DNA of 64,000 nucleotides from Petrolisthes cinctipes (GCA_033782935.1 JAWQEG010001306.1:2852001-2916000), one strand, 5' to 3'. Counted from the stretch's first letter, positions 38,474 to 53,195 are shown. Notes: generated by a model not told the origin, from the letters alone. Numbers and translations: made by a program.

Positions 38474-39398
38474 ATATTGACTTTGGGCACCAAAAATATC
38501 GATTTTCAGCATGTTTTGGGCCTGAATTTTGAAAATACTCTAACACGGAGTAGGCATGTACAGATCGCTTCTGTGACCCCAAAATATCGAATTTTCGGGT
38601 GTTTAGGGCCAGAATTTGAGATATAAACGGGTACAGAAGATGCATGCACATATCGACTTTTGGGCACCTAAAAGATCGATTTTCAGTATGTTTTTGGCCT
38701 GTATTTTGAAAATACTCTATCACGGAGTAGGCATGTACAGATACCTTCTGGGACCTCTAAATATCGAATTTTCGGGTGTTTTGGGACTGAATTTGAGATA
38801 TCGATTTTTTGGCACCTAAAATGTCGATTTTTAGCATGTTTTTAGCCTATATTTTGAAAATATTCTGGCACTGTGTAGGCATGTACAGATTGCTTATGGG
38901 ACCCCAAAATATTGAATTTTCGGGTGTTTTGAGCCTGAATTTGAGATATAAACGGGTACAGAAGATACATGCACATATTGACTTTGGGCATCTAAAATAT
39001 CGATTTTCAGCATGTTTTGGGCCTGTATTTTGAAAATACTCTAACACGGAGTAGGCATGTACAGATCGCTTGTGGGACCCCTAAATATCGAATTTTCGGG
39101 TGTTTTGGGACTGAATTTGAGATATCGACTTTTTGGCACCTAAAAGATCGATTTTTAGCATGTTTTTAGCCTATATTTTGAAAATATTCTAGCACTGAGT
39201 AGGCATGTACAGATTGCTTCTGGGACCCCAAAATATTGAATTTTCGGGTGTTTTGAGCATGAATTTGAGATATAAACGGGTACAGATGAAACATGTACAT
39301 ATTGACTTTGGGCACCAAAAATATCGATTTTCAGCATGTTTTGGGCCTGAATTTTGAAAATACTCTAACACGGAGTAGGCATGTACAGATCGCTTCTG
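38474..39398 (-). repeat. Duplicated block, spacing 825 bp, copy 1
   Basis: This block repeats at 39,299-40,223. Shared rare variants on the plus strand are cttctgtgacccc (copy-edge region), atactctatcacgg, tattctggcactg and ttgcttatgggacc. One internal difference was seen: cgcttgtgggacc (39,072) against cgcttctgggacc (39,897). Confidence 0.85.
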
Positions 39399-40223
39399 TG
39401 ACCCCAAAATATCGAATTTTCGGGTGTTTAGGGCCAGAATTTGAGATATAAACGGGTACAGAAGATGCATGCACATATCGACTTTTGGGCACCTAAAAGA
39501 TCGATTTTCAGTATGTTTTTGGCCTGTATTTTGAAAATACTCTATCACGGAGTAGGCATGTACAGATACCTTCTGGGACCTCTAAATATCGAATTTTCGG
39601 GTGTTTTGGGACTGAATTTGAGATATCGATTTTTTGGCACCTAAAATGTCGATTTTTAGCATGTTTTTAGCCTATATTTTGAAAATATTCTGGCACTGTG
39701 TAGGCATGTACAGATTGCTTATGGGACCCCAAAATATTGAATTTTCGGGTGTTTTGAGCCTGAATTTGAGATATAAACGGGTACAGAAGATACATGCACA
39801 TATTGACTTTGGGCATCTAAAATATCGATTTTCAGCATGTTTTGGGCCTGTATTTTGAAAATACTCTAACACGGAGTAGGCATGTACAGATCGCTTCTGG
39901 GACCCCTAAATATCGAATTTTCGGGTGTTTTGGGACTGAATTTGAGATATCGACTTTTTGGCACCTAAAAGATCGATTTTTAGCATGTTTTTAGCCTATA
40001 TTTTGAAAATATTCTAGCACTGAGTAGGCATGTACAGATTGCTTCTGGGACCCCAAAATATTGAATTTTCGGGTGTTTTGAGCATGAATTTGAGATATAA
40101 ACGGGTACAGATGAAACATGTACATATTGACTTTGGGCACCAAAAATATCGATTTTCAGCATGTTTTGGGCCTGAATTTTGAAAATACTCTAACACGGAG
40201 TAGGCATGTACAGATCGCTTCTG
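39299..40223 (-). repeat. Duplicated block, spacing 825 bp, copy 2
   Basis: This is the second copy of 38,474-39,398, overlapping it by 100 bp. It carries the rare acagatgaaacatgtacat at its outer edge, which is also present at 39,281-39,300 in the overlap. It ends where copy 1 has cttctgtgacc and this copy has cttctgggacc. Confidence 0.85.
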
Positions 40224-43200
40224 GGACCCCAAAATATCGAATTTTCGGGTGTTTAGGGCCAGAATTTGAGATATAAACGGGTACAGAAGATGCATGCACA
40301 TATCGACTTTTGGGCACCTAAAAGATCGATTTTCAGTATGTTTTTGGCCTGTATTTTGAAAATACTCTAACACGGAGTAGGCATGTACAGATACCTTCTG
40401 GGACCTCTAAGTATCGAATTTTCGGGTGTTTTGGGACTGAATTTGAGATATCGATTTTTTGACACCTAAAATGTCGATTTTTAGCATGTTTTTAGCCTAT
40501 ATTTTGAAAATATTCTAGCACTGTGTAGGCATGTACAGATTGCTTCTGGGACCCCAAAATATTGAATTTTCGGGTGTTTTGAGCCTGAATTTGAGATATA
40601 AACGGGTACAGAAAATACATGCACATATTGACTTTTGGCATCAAAAATATCGATTTTCAGCATGTTTTGGGCCTGTATTTTGAAAATACTCTAACACTGA
40701 GTAGGCATGTACAGATTGCTTCTGGGACCCCAAAATATTGAATTTTCGGGTGTTTTGAGCCTGAATTTGAGATATAAACGGGTACTAAAGATGCATGCAC
40801 ATATCGACTTTTGTGCACCTAAAAGATCGATTTTCAGTATGTTTTGAGCATGTATTTTGAAAATACTCTAACACGGAGTAGGCATGTACAGATCGCTTCT
40901 GGGACCCCTAAATATGGAATTTTCGGTTGTTTTGGGACTGAATTTGAGATATCGACTTTTTGGCACCTAAAAGATCGATTTTTAGCATGTTTTTAGCCTA
41001 TATTTTGAAAATATTCTAGCACTGAGTAGGCATGTACAGATTGCTTCTGGGACCCCAAAATATTGAATTTTCGGATGTTTTGAGCCTGAATTTGAGATAT
41101 AAACGGGTACAGAAGATACATGCACATATTGACTTTGGGCATCTAAAATATCGATTTTCAGCATGTTTTGGGCCTGTATTTTGAAAATACTCTAACACTG
41201 AGTAGGCATGTACAGATTGCTTCTGGGACCCCAAAATATCGAATTTTCGGGTGTTTTGGGACTGAATTTGAGATATCGACTTTTTGGCACCTAAAAGATC
41301 GATTTTTAGCATGTTTTTATTTAGCCTATATTTTGAAAATATTCTAGCACTGTGTAGGCATGTACAGATTGCTTCTGGGACCCCAAAATATTGAATTTTC
41401 GGGTGTTTTGAGCCTGAATTTGAGATATAAACGGGTACAGAAGATACAAGCACATATTGACTTTGGGCACCAAAAATATCGATTTTCAGCATGTTTTGGG
41501 CCTGAATTTTGAAAATACTCTAACACGGAGTAGGCATGTACAGATCGCTTCTGGGACCCCAAAATATCGAATTTTCGGGTGTTTAGGGCCAGAATTTGAG
41601 ATATAAACGGGTACAGAAGATGCATGCACATATCGACTTTTGGGCACTTAAAAGATCGATTTTCAGTATGTTTTTGGCCTGTATTTTGAAAATACTCTAA
41701 CACGGAGTAGCCATGTACAGACACCTTCTGGGACCTCTAAATATCGAATTTTCGGATGTTTTGGGACTGAATTTGAGATATCGATTTTTTGGCAATTAAA
41801 AGATCGATTTTTAGCATGTTTTTAGCCTATATTTTTGAAAATATTCTAGCACTGTGTAGGCATGTACAGATTGCTTCTGGGACCCCAAAATATTGAATTT
41901 TCGGGTGTTTTGAGCCTGAATTTGAGATATAAACGGATACAGATGATACATGCACATATTGACTTTGGGCATCTAAAATATCGATTTTCAGCATGTTTTC
42001 GGCCTGAATTTTGAAAATACTCTAACACGGAGTAGGCATGTACAGATCGCTTCTGGGACGCCAAAATATCGAATTTTCGGGTGTTTAGGGCCAGAATTTG
42101 AGATATAAACGGGTACTGAAGATGCATCCACATATCGACTTTTGGGCACCTAAAAGATCGATTTTCAGTATGTTTTTGGCCTGTATTTTGAAAATACTCT
42201 AACACGGAGTAGGCATGTACAGATACCTTCTGGGACCTCTAAATATCGAATTTTCGGGTGTTTTGGGACTGAATTTGAGATATCGATATTTGGCACCTAA
42301 AAGATCGATTTTTAGCATGTTTTTAGCCTATATTTTGAAAATATTCTAGCACTGAGTAGGCATGTACAGATTGCTTCTGGGACTCCAAAAATTGAATTTT
42401 CGGGTGTTTTGAGCCTGAATTTGAGATATAAACGGGTAGAGAAGATACATGCACATATTGACTTTGGGCATCTAAAATATCGATTTTCAGCATGTTTTGG
42501 GCCTGTATTTTGAAAATACTCTAACACGGAGTAGGCATGTACAGATTGCTTCTGGGACCCCAAAATATCGAATTTTCGGGTGTTTAGGGCCAGAATTTGA
42601 GATAAAAACGGGTACAGAAAATGCATGCACATATCGACTTTTGTGCACCTAAATGATCGATTTTCAGTATGTTTTTGGCCTGTATTTTGAAAATACTCTA
42701 ACACGGAGTAGGCATGTACAGATCGCTTCTAGGACCCCAAAATATCGAATTTTCGGGTGTTTAGGGCCAGAATTTGAGATATAAACGGGTACAGAAGATG
42801 CATGCACATATCGACTTTTGGTCACCTAAAAGATCGATTTTCAGTATGTTTTTGGCTTGAATTTTGAAAATACTCTAACACGGAGTAGGCATGTACAGAT
42901 ACCTTCTGGGACCTCTAAATATCGAATTTTCGGGTGTTTTTCTGACTGAATTTGAGATATCGATTTTTTGGCACCCAAAAGATCGATTTTTAGCATGTTT
43001 TTAGACTATATTTTGAAAATATTCCAGCACTGAGTAGGCATGTACAGATTGCTTCTGGGACCCCAAAATATTGAATTTCGGGTGTTTTTGAGCCTGAATT
43101 TGAGATATAAACGGGTACAGAAGATACATGCACATATTGACTTTGGGCACCAAAAATATCGATTTTCAGCATGTTTTGGGCCTGAATTTTGAAAATACTC

Positions 43201-46200
43201 TAACACGGAGTAGGCATGTACAGATCGCTTCTGGGACCCCAAAATATCGAATTTTCGGGTGTTTAGGGCCAGAATTTGAGATATAAACGGGTACTGAAGA
43301 TGCATGCACATATCGACTTTTGTGCACCTAAAAGATCGATTTTTAGCATGTTTTTAGCCTATATTTTGAAAATATTCTAGCACTGTACAGATTGCTTCTG
43401 GGACCCCAAAATATTGAATTTTCGGGTGTTTTGAGCCTGAATTTGAGATATAAACGGGTACAGAAGATACATGCACATATTAACTTTGGGCACCAAAAAT
43501 ATCGATTTTCAGCATGTTTTGGGCCTGAATTTTGAAAATACTCTAACACGGAGTAGGCATGTACAGATCGCTTCTGGGACCCCAAAATATCGAATTTTCG
43601 GGTGTTTAGGGCCAGAATTTGAGATATAAACGGGTACAGAAGATGCATCCACATATCGACTTTTGGGCACCTAAAAGATCGATTTTCAGTATGTTTTTGG
43701 CCTGTATTTTGAAAATACTCTAACACGGAGTAGGCATGTACAGATACCTTCTGGGACCTCTAAATATCGAATTTTCGGGTGTTTTGGGACTGAATTTGAG
43801 ATATCGACTTTTTGGCACCTAAAAGATCGATTTTCAGCATGTTTTTAGCCTATATTTTGAAAATATTCTAGCACTGAGTAGGCATGTACAGATTGCTTCT
43901 GGGACCCCAAAATATTGAATTTTCGGGTGTTTTGAGCCTGAATTTGAGATATAAACGGGTACTGAAGATGCATACACATATCGACTTTTGTGCACCTAAA
44001 AGATCGATTTTCAGTATGTTTTGAGCATGTATTTTGAAAATACTCTAACACGGAGTAGGCATGTACAGATCGCTTCTGGGACCCCTAAATATCGAATTTT
44101 CGGGTGTTTTGGGACTGAATTTGAGATATCGACTTTTTGGCACCTAAAAGACCGATTTTTAGCATGTTTTTAGCCTATATTTTGAAAATATTCTACCACT
44201 GAGTAGGCATGTACAGATTGCTTCTGGGACCCAAAAATATTGAATTTTCGGGTGTTTTGAGCCTGAATTTGAGATATAAACGGTTACAGAAGATACATGC
44301 ACATATTGACTTTGGGCACCAAAAATATCGATTTTCAGCATGTTTTGGGCCTGAATTTTGAAAATACTCTAACACGGAGTAGGCATGTACAGATCGCTTC
44401 TGGGACCCCAAAATATCGAATTTTCGGGTGTTTAGGGCCAGAATTTGAGATATAAACGGGTACAGAAGATGCATGCACATATCGACTTTTGGGCACCTAA
44501 AAGATCGATTTTCAGTATGTTTTTGGCCTGTATTTTGAAAATACTCTAACACGGAGTAGGCATGTACAGATACCTTCTGGGACCTCTAAATATCAAATTT
44601 TCGGGTGTTTTGGGACTGAATTTGAGATATCGATTTTTTGGCACCTAAAATGTCGATTTTTAGCATGTTTTTAGCCTATATTTTGAAAATATTCTAGCAC
44701 TGTGTAGGCATGTACAGATTGCTTCTGGGACCCCAAAATATTGAATTTTCGGGTGTTTTGAGCCTGAATTTGAGATATAAACGGGTACAGAAGATACATG
44801 CACATATTGACTTTGGGCATCTAAAATATCGATTTTCAGCATGTTTTGGGCCTGTATTTTGAAAATACTCTAACACTTAGTAGGCATGTACAGATTGCTT
44901 CTGGGACCCCAAAATATCGAATTTTCGGGTGTTTAGGGCCAGAATTTGAGATATAAACGGGTACAGAAAATGCATGCACATATCGACTTTTGGGCACCTA
45001 AATGATCGATTTTCAGTATGTTTTTGGCCTGTATTTTGAAAATACTCTAACACGGAGTAGGCATGTACAGATCGATTCTGGGACCCCAAAATATCGAATT
45101 TTCGGGTGTTTTGGGACTGAATTTGAGATATCGACTTTTTGGCACCTAAATATCGATTTTTAGCATGTTTTTAGCCTATATTTTGAAAATATTCTAGCAC
45201 TGTGTAGGCATGTACAGATTGCTTCTGGGACCCCAAAATATTGAATTTTCGGGTGTTTTGAGCCTGAATTTGAGATATAAACGGGTACTGAAGATGCATA
45301 CACATATCGACTTTTGTGCACCTAAAAGATCGATTTGCAGTATGTTTTGAGCATGTATTTTGAAAATACTCTAACACGGAGTAGGCATGTACAGATCGCT
45401 TCTGGGACCCCTAAATATCGAATTTTCGGGTGTTTTGGGACTGAATTTGAGATATCGACTTTTTGGCACCTAAAAGATCGATTTTTAGCATGTTTTTAGC
45501 CTATATTTTGAAAATATTATAGCACTGTACAGATTGCTTCTGGGACCCCAAAATATTGAATTTTCGGGTGTTTTGAGCCTGAATTTGAGATATAAACGGG
45601 TACAGAAGATACATGCACATATTGACTTTGGGCACCAAAAATATCGATTTTCAGCATGTTTTGGGCCTGAATTTTGAAAATACTCTAACACGGAGTAGGC
45701 ATGTACAGATCGCTTCTGGGACCCCAAAATATCGAATTTTCGGGTGTTTAGGGCCAGAATTTGAGATATAAACGGGTACAGAAGATGCATGCACATATCG
45801 ACTTTTGGGCACCTAAAAGATCGATTTTCAGTATGTTTTTGGCCTGTATTTTGAAAATACTCTAACACGGAGTAGGCATGTACAGATACCTTCTGGGACC
45901 TCTAAATATCGAATTTTCGGGTGTTTTGGGACTGAATTTGAGATATCGACTTTTTGGCACCTAAATATCGATTTTTAGCATGTTTTTAGCCTATATTTTG
46001 AAAATATTCTAGCACTGTGTAGGCATGTACAGATTGCTTCTGGGACCCCAAAATATTGAATTTTCGGGTGTTTTGAGCCTGAAATTGAGATATAAACGGG
46101 TACTGAAGATGCATACACATATCGACTTTTGTGCACCTAAAAGATCGATTTGCAGTATGTTTTGAGCATGTATTTTGAAAATACTCTAACACGGAGTAGG

Positions 46201-48380
46201 CATGTACAGATCGCTTCTGGGACCCCAAAATATCGAATTTTCGGGTGTTTAGGGCCAGAATTTGAGATATAAACGGGTACAGAAGATGCATGCACATATC
46301 GACTTTTGGGCACCTAAAAGATCGATTTTCAGTATGTTTTTGGCCTGTATTTTGAAAATACTCTAACACGGAGTAGGCATGTACAGATACCTTCTGGGAC
46401 CTCTAAATATCGAATTTTCGGGTGTTTTGGGACTGAATTTGAGATATCGATTTTTTGGCACCTAAAATGTCGATTTTTAGCATGTTTTTAGCCAATATTT
46501 TGAAAATATTCTAGCTCTGTGTAGGCATGTACAGATTGCTTCTGGGACCCCAAAATATTGAATTTTCGGGTGTTTTGAGCCTGAATTTGAGATATAAACG
46601 GGTACTGATGATGCATGCACATATTGACTTTTGTGCACCTAAAAGATCGATTTTCAGTATGTTTTGAGCATGTATTTTGAAAATACTCTAACACGGAGTA
46701 GGCATGTACAGATCGCTTCTGGGACCCCTAAATATCGAATTTTCGGGTGTTTTGGGACTGAATTTGAGATATCGACTTTTTGGCACCTAAAAGATCGATT
46801 TTTAGCATGTTTTTAGCCTATATTTTGAAAATATTCTAGCACTGAGTAGGCATGTACAGATTGCTTCTGGGCCCCCAAAATATTGAATTTTCGGGTGTTT
46901 TGAGCCTGAATTTGAGATATAAACGGGTACAGAAGATACATGCACATATTGACTTTGGGCACCAAAAATATCGATTTTCAGCATGTTTTGGGCCTGAATT
47001 TTGAAAATACTCTAACACGGAGTAGGCATGTACAGATCGCTTCTGGGACCCCAAAATATCGAATTTTCGGGTGTTTAGGGCCAAAATTTGAGATATAAAC
47101 GGGTACAGAAGATGCATGCACATATCGACTTTTGGGCACCTAAAAGATCGATTTTCAGTATGTTTTTGGCCTGTATGTTGAAAATACTCTAACACGGAGT
47201 AGGCATGTACAGATACCTTCTGGGACCTCTAAATATCGAATTTTCGGGTGTTTTGGGACTAAATTTGAGATATCGATTTTTTGGCACCTAAAATGTCGAT
47301 TTTCAGCATGTTTTTAGCCTATATTTTGAAAATATTCTAGCACTGTACAGATTGCTTCTGGGACCCCAAAATATTGAATTTTCGGGTGTTTTGAGCCTGA
47401 ATTTGAGATATAAACGGGTACAGAAGATACATGCACATATTGACTTTTGTGCACCTAAAAGATCGATTTTCAGCATGTTTTGAGCATGTATTTTGAAAAT
47501 ACTCTAACACGGAGTAGGCATGTACAGATCGCTTCTGGGACCCCTAAATATCGAATTTTCGGGTGTTTTGGGACTGAATTTGTGATATCGACTTTTTGGC
47601 ACCTAAAAGATCGATTTTTAGCATGTTTTTAGCCTATATTTTGAAAATATTCTAGCACTGTACAGATTGCTTCTGGGACCCCAAAATATTGAATTTTCGG
47701 GTGTTTTGAGCCTGAATTTGAGATATAAACGGGTACAGAAGATACATGCACATATTGACTTTGGGCACCAAAAATATCGATTTTCAGCATGTTTTGGGCC
47801 TGAATTTTGAAAATACTCTAACACGGAGTAGGCATGTACAGATCGCTTCTGGGACCCCAAAATATCGAATTTTCGGGTGTTTAGGGCCAGAATTTGAGAT
47901 ATAAACGGGTACAGAAGATGCATGCACATATCGACTTTTGGCCACCTAAAAGATCGATTTTCAGTATGATTTTGGCCTGTATTTTGAAAATACTCTAACA
48001 CGGAGTAGGCATGTACAGATACCTTCTGGGACCTCTAAATATCGAATTTTCGGGTGTTTTGGGACTAAATTTGAGATATCGATTTTTTGGCACCTAAAAT
48101 GTCGATTTTTAGCATGTTTTTAGCCTATATTTTGAAAATATTCTAGCACTGTACAGATTGCTTCTGGGACCCCAAAATATTGAATTTTCGGGTGTTTTGA
48201 GCCTGAATTTGAGATATAAACGGGTACAAAAGATGCATGCACATATTGACTTTGGGCACCAAAAATATCGATTTTCAGCATGTTTTGGGCCTGAATTTTG
48301 AAAATACTCTAACACGGAGTAGGCATGTACAGATCGCTTCTGGGACCCCAAAATATCGAATTTTCGGGTGTTTAGGGCCA
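40224..48380 (-). repeat. Mixed trimer block of the right arm
   Basis: This is A-B-C trimers and A-C dimers without a dominant long duplication. Notable monomers: a C with an extra 4 bp (atgtttttatttagcc) near 41,318; a run of A2-like units around 42,312-42,890 with ttaggacccc and cctaaatgatcg variants; B2 at 43,006-43,190 with ttgaatttcgggtgttttt; and repeated C monomers with cacctaaatatcg (45,150 and 45,960). Short B2-del10 forms with cactgtacagattg occur at 43,381, 45,524, 47,340, 47,656 and 48,148. No foreign sequence was found. Confidence 0.6.
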
Positions 48381-49540
48381 GAATTTGAGATATAAACGGG
48401 TACAGAAGATGCATGCACATATCGACTTTTGGGCACCTAAAAGATCGATTTTCAGTATGTTTTTGGCCTGTATTTTGAAAATACTCTAACACGGAGTAGG
48501 CATGTACAGATACCTTCTGGGACCTCTAAATATCGAATTTTCGGGTGTTTTGGGACTAAATTTGAGATATCGATTTTTTGGCACCTAAAATGTCGATTTT
48601 TAGCATGTTTTTAGCCTATATTTTGAAAATATTCTAGCACTGTGTAGGCATGTACAGATTGCTTCTGGGACCCCAAAATATTGAATTTTCGGGTGTTTTG
48701 AGCCTGAATTTGAGATATAAACGGGTACAGAAGATACATGCACATATTGACTTTGGGCATCTAAAATATCGATTTTCAGCATGTTTTGGGCCTGTATTTT
48801 GAAAATACTCTAACACGGAGTAGGCATGTACAGATACCTTCTGGGACCTCTAAATATCGAATTTTCGGGTGTTTTGGGACTGAATTTGAGATATCGACTT
48901 TTTGGCACCTAAAATGTCGATTTTTAGCATGTTTTTAGCCTATATTTTGAAAATATTCTAGCACTGTACAGATTGCTTCTGGGACCCTAAAATATTGAAT
49001 TTTCGTGTGTTTTGAGCCTGAATTTGAGATATAAACGGGTACAGAAGATACATGCACATATTGACTTTTGGCATCTAAAATATCGATTTTCAGCATGTTT
49101 TGGGCCTGTATTTTGAAAATACTCTAACACTGAGTAGGCATGTACAGATTGCTTCTGGGACCCCAAAATATTGAATTTTCGGGTGTTTTGAGCCTGAATT
49201 TGAGATATAAACGGGTACTGAAGATGCATGCACATATCGACTTTTGTGCACCTAAAAGATCGATTTTCAGTATGTTTTGAGCATGTATTTTGAAAATACT
49301 CTAACACGGAGTAGGCATGTACAGATCGCTTCTGGGACCCCTAAATATCGAATTTTCGGGTGTTTTGGGACTGAATTTGAGATATCGACTTTTTGGTACC
49401 TAAAAGATCGATTTTTAGCATGTTTTTAGCCTATATTTTGAAAATATTCTAGCACTGTACAGATTGCTTCTGGGACCCCAAAATATTGAATTTTCGGGTG
49501 TTTTGAGCCTGAATTTGAGATATAAACGGGTACAGAAGAT
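48381..49540 (-). repeat. Duplicated block, spacing 1,130 bp, copy 1
   Basis: This recurs at 49,511-50,670. The shared rare variants on the plus strand are gggaccctaaaatattg, attttcgtgtgtttt, gacttttggcatc and tttttggtaccta. The left edge is where tttagggcca (48,371) and ttttgagcct (49,501) stop differing. The right edge is where gaagatg (49,540) and gaagata (50,670) begin to differ. Confidence 0.87.
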
Positions 49541-50670
49541 GCATGCACATATCGACTTTTGGGCACCTAAAAGATCGATTTTCAGTATGTTTTTGGCCTG
49601 TATTTTGAAAATACTCTAACACGGAGTAGGCATGTACAGATACCTTCTGGGACCTCTAAATATCGAATTTTCGGGTGTTTTGGGACTAAATTTGAGATAT
49701 CGATTTTTTGGCACCTAAAATGTCGATTTTTAGCATGTTTTTAGCCTATATTTTGAAAATATTCTAGCACTGTGTAGGCATGTACAGATTGCTTCTGGGA
49801 CCCCAAAATATTGAATTTTCGGGTGTTTTGAGCCTGAATTTGAGATATAAACGGGTACAGAAGATACATGCACATATTGACTTTGGGCATCTAAAATATC
49901 GATTTTCAGCATGTTTTGGGCCTGTATTTTGAAAATACTCTAACACGGAGTAGGCATGTACAGATACCTTCTGGGACCTCTAAATATCGAATTTTCGGGT
50001 GTTTTGGGACTGAATTTGAGATATCGACTTTTTGGCACCTAAAATGTCGATTTTTAGCATGTTTTTAGCCTATATTTTGAAAATATTCTAGCACTGTACA
50101 GATTGCTTCTGGGACCCTAAAATATTGAATTTTCGTGTGTTTTGAGCCTGAATTTGAGATATAAACGGGTACAGAAGATACATGCACATATTGACTTTTG
50201 GCATCTAAAATATCGATTTTCAGCATGTTTTGGGCCTGTATTTTGAAAATACTCTAACACTGAGTAGGCATGTACAGATTGCTTCTGGGACCCCAAAATA
50301 TTGAATTTTCGGGTGTTTTGAGCCTGAATTTGAGATATAAACGGGTACTGAAGATGCATGCACATATCGACTTTTGTGCACCTAAAAGATCGATTTTCAG
50401 TATGTTTTGAGCATGTATTTTGAAAATACTCTAACACGGAGTAGGCATGTACAGATCGCTTCTGGGACCCCTAAATATCGAATTTTCGGGTGTTTTGGGA
50501 CTGAATTTGAGATATCGACTTTTTGGTACCTAAAAGATCGATTTTTAGCATGTTTTTAGCCTATATTTTGAAAATATTCTAGCACTGTACAGATTGCTTC
50601 TGGGACCCCAAAATATTGAATTTTCGGGTGTTTTGAGCCTGAATTTGAGATATAAACGGGTACAGAAGAT
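49511..50670 (-). repeat. Duplicated block, spacing 1,130 bp, copy 2
   Basis: This is the second copy of 48,381-49,540. The 30-bp overlap (49,511-49,540) is a segment shared by A2 and B monomers, running from gaatttgagata to acagaagat. It is exactly where an exchange between misaligned monomers would leave its joint. Confidence 0.87.
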
Positions 50671-53047
50671 ACATGCACATATTGACTTTGGGCATCTAAA
50701 ATATCGATTTTCAGCATGTTTTCGGCCTGAATTTTGAAAATACTCTAACACGGAGTAGGCATGTACAGATCGCTTCTGGGAACCCAAAATATCGAATTTT
50801 CGGGTGTTTAGGGTCAGAATTTGAGATATAAACGGGTACAGAAGATGCATGCACATATCGACTTTTGGGCACCTAAAAGATCGATTTTCAGTATGTTTTT
50901 GGCCTGTATTTTGAAAATACTCTAACACGGAGTAGGCATGTACAGATACCTTCTGGGACCTCAAAATATCGAATTTTCGGGTGTTTTGGGACTGAATTTG
51001 AGATATCGATTTTTTGGCACCTAAAATGTAGATTTTCAGCATGTTTTTAGCCTATATTTTGAAAATATTCAAGCACTGTTTAGGCATGTACAGATTGCTT
51101 CTGGGACCCCAAAATATTTGATTTTCGGGTGTTTTGAGCCTGAATTTGAGATATAAACGGGTACTGAAGATGCATGCACATATTGACTTTTGTGCACCTA
51201 AAAGATCGATTTTCAGTATGTTTTGAGCATGTATTTTGAAAATACTCTAACACGGAGTAGGCATGTACAGATCGCTTCTGGGACCCCTAAATATCGAATT
51301 TTCGGGTGTTTTGGGACTGAATTTGAGATATCGACTTTTTGGCACCTAAAAGATCGATTTTTAGCATGTTTTTAGCCTATATTTTGAAAATATTCTAGCA
51401 CTGAGTAGGCATGTACAGATTGCTTCTGGGACCCCAAAATATTGAATTTTCGGGTGTTTTGAGCCTGAATTTGAGATATAAACGGGTACAGAAGATACAT
51501 GCACATATTGACTTTGGGCACCAAAAATATCGATTTTCAGCATGTTTTGGGCCTGAATTTTGAAAATACTTTAACACGGAGTAGGCATGTACAGATCGCT
51601 TCTGGGACCCCAAAATATCGAATTTTCGGGTGTTTAGGGCCAGAATTTGAGATATAAACGGGTACAGAAGATGCATGCACATATCGACTTTTGGGCACCT
51701 AAAAGATCTATTTTCAGTATGTTTTTGGCCTGTATTTTGAAAATTATCTAACACGGAGTAGGCATGTACCTTCTGGGACCTCTAAATATCGAATTTTCGG
51801 GTGTTTTGGGACTGAATTTGAGATATCGATTTTTTGGCACCTAAAATGTCGATTTTTAGCATGTTTTTAGCCTATATTTTGAAAATATTCTAGCACTGTC
51901 TAGGCATGTACAGATTGCTTCTGGGACCCCAAAATATTGAATTTTCGGGTGTTTTGAGCCTGAATTTGAGATATAAACGGGTACAGAAGATACATGCACA
52001 TATTGACTTTGGGCATCTAAAATATCGATTTTCAGCATGTTTTGGGCCTGTATTTTGAAAATACTTTAACACTGAGTAGGCATGTACAGATTGCTTCTGG
52101 GACCCCAAAATATTGAATTTTCGGGTGTTTTGAGCCTGAATTTGAGATATAAACGGGTACTGAAGATGCATGCTCATATCGACTTTTGTGCACCTAAAAG
52201 ATCGATTTTCAGTATGTTTTGAGCATGTATTTTGAAAATACTCTAACACGGAGTAGGCATGTACAGATCGCTTATGGGACCCCTAAATATCGAATTTTCG
52301 GGTGTTTTGGGACTGAATTTGAGATATCGACTTTTTGGCACCTAAAAGATCGATTTTTAGCATGTTTTTAGCCTATACTTTGAAAATATTCTAGCACTGT
52401 ACATATTGCTTCTGGGACCCCAAAATATTGAATTTTCGGGTGTTTTGAGCCTGAATTTGAGATATAAACGGGTACAGAAGATACATGCACCAAAAATATC
52501 GATTTTCAGCATGTTTTGGGCCTGAATTTTGAAAATACTCTAACACGGAGTAGGCATGTACAGATACCTTCTGGGACCTCTAAATATCGAATTTTCGGGT
52601 GTTTTGGGACTGAATTTGAGATATCGATTTTTTGGCACCTAAAATGTCGATTTTTATCATGTTTTTAGCCTATATTTTGAAAATATTCTAGCACTGTGTA
52701 GGCATGTACAGATTGCTTCTGGTACCCCAAAATATTGAATTTTCGGGTGTTTTGAGCCTGAATTTGAGATATAAACGGGTACAGAAGATACATGCAGATA
52801 TTGACTTTGGGCTTCTAAAATATCGATTTTCAGCATGTTTTGGGCCTGTATTTTGAAAATACTCTAACACTGAGTAGGCATGTACAGATTGCTTCTGGGA
52901 CCCCAAAATATTGAATTTTCGGGTGTTTTGAGACTGAATTTGAGATATAAACGGGTACTGAAGATGCATGCACATATCGACTTTTGTGCACCTAAAAGAT
53001 CGATTTTCAGTATGTTTTGAGCATGTATTTTGAAAATACTCTAACAC

Positions 53048-53195
53048 GGAGTAGGAATGTACAGATCGCTTCTGGGACCCCTAAATATCGAATTTTCGGG
53101 TGTTTTGGGACTGAATTTGAGATATCGACTTTTTGGCACCTAAAAGATCGATTTTTAGCATGTTTTTAGCCTATATTTTGAAAATATTCTAGCAC
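53048..53195 (-). repeat. Monomer type C2 (148 bp), reference copy
   Basis: C2 shares the 29-bp gap of C1 but has cgatcttttaggtgccaaaa and agtcgatatctc in the middle, and atttaggggtcccagaagcg and atctg at the end. That end is followed by A1. Hybrids with a C1 front and a C2 end, or the reverse, are frequent, for example at 2,629-2,776 and 9,462-9,609. Confidence 0.85.
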
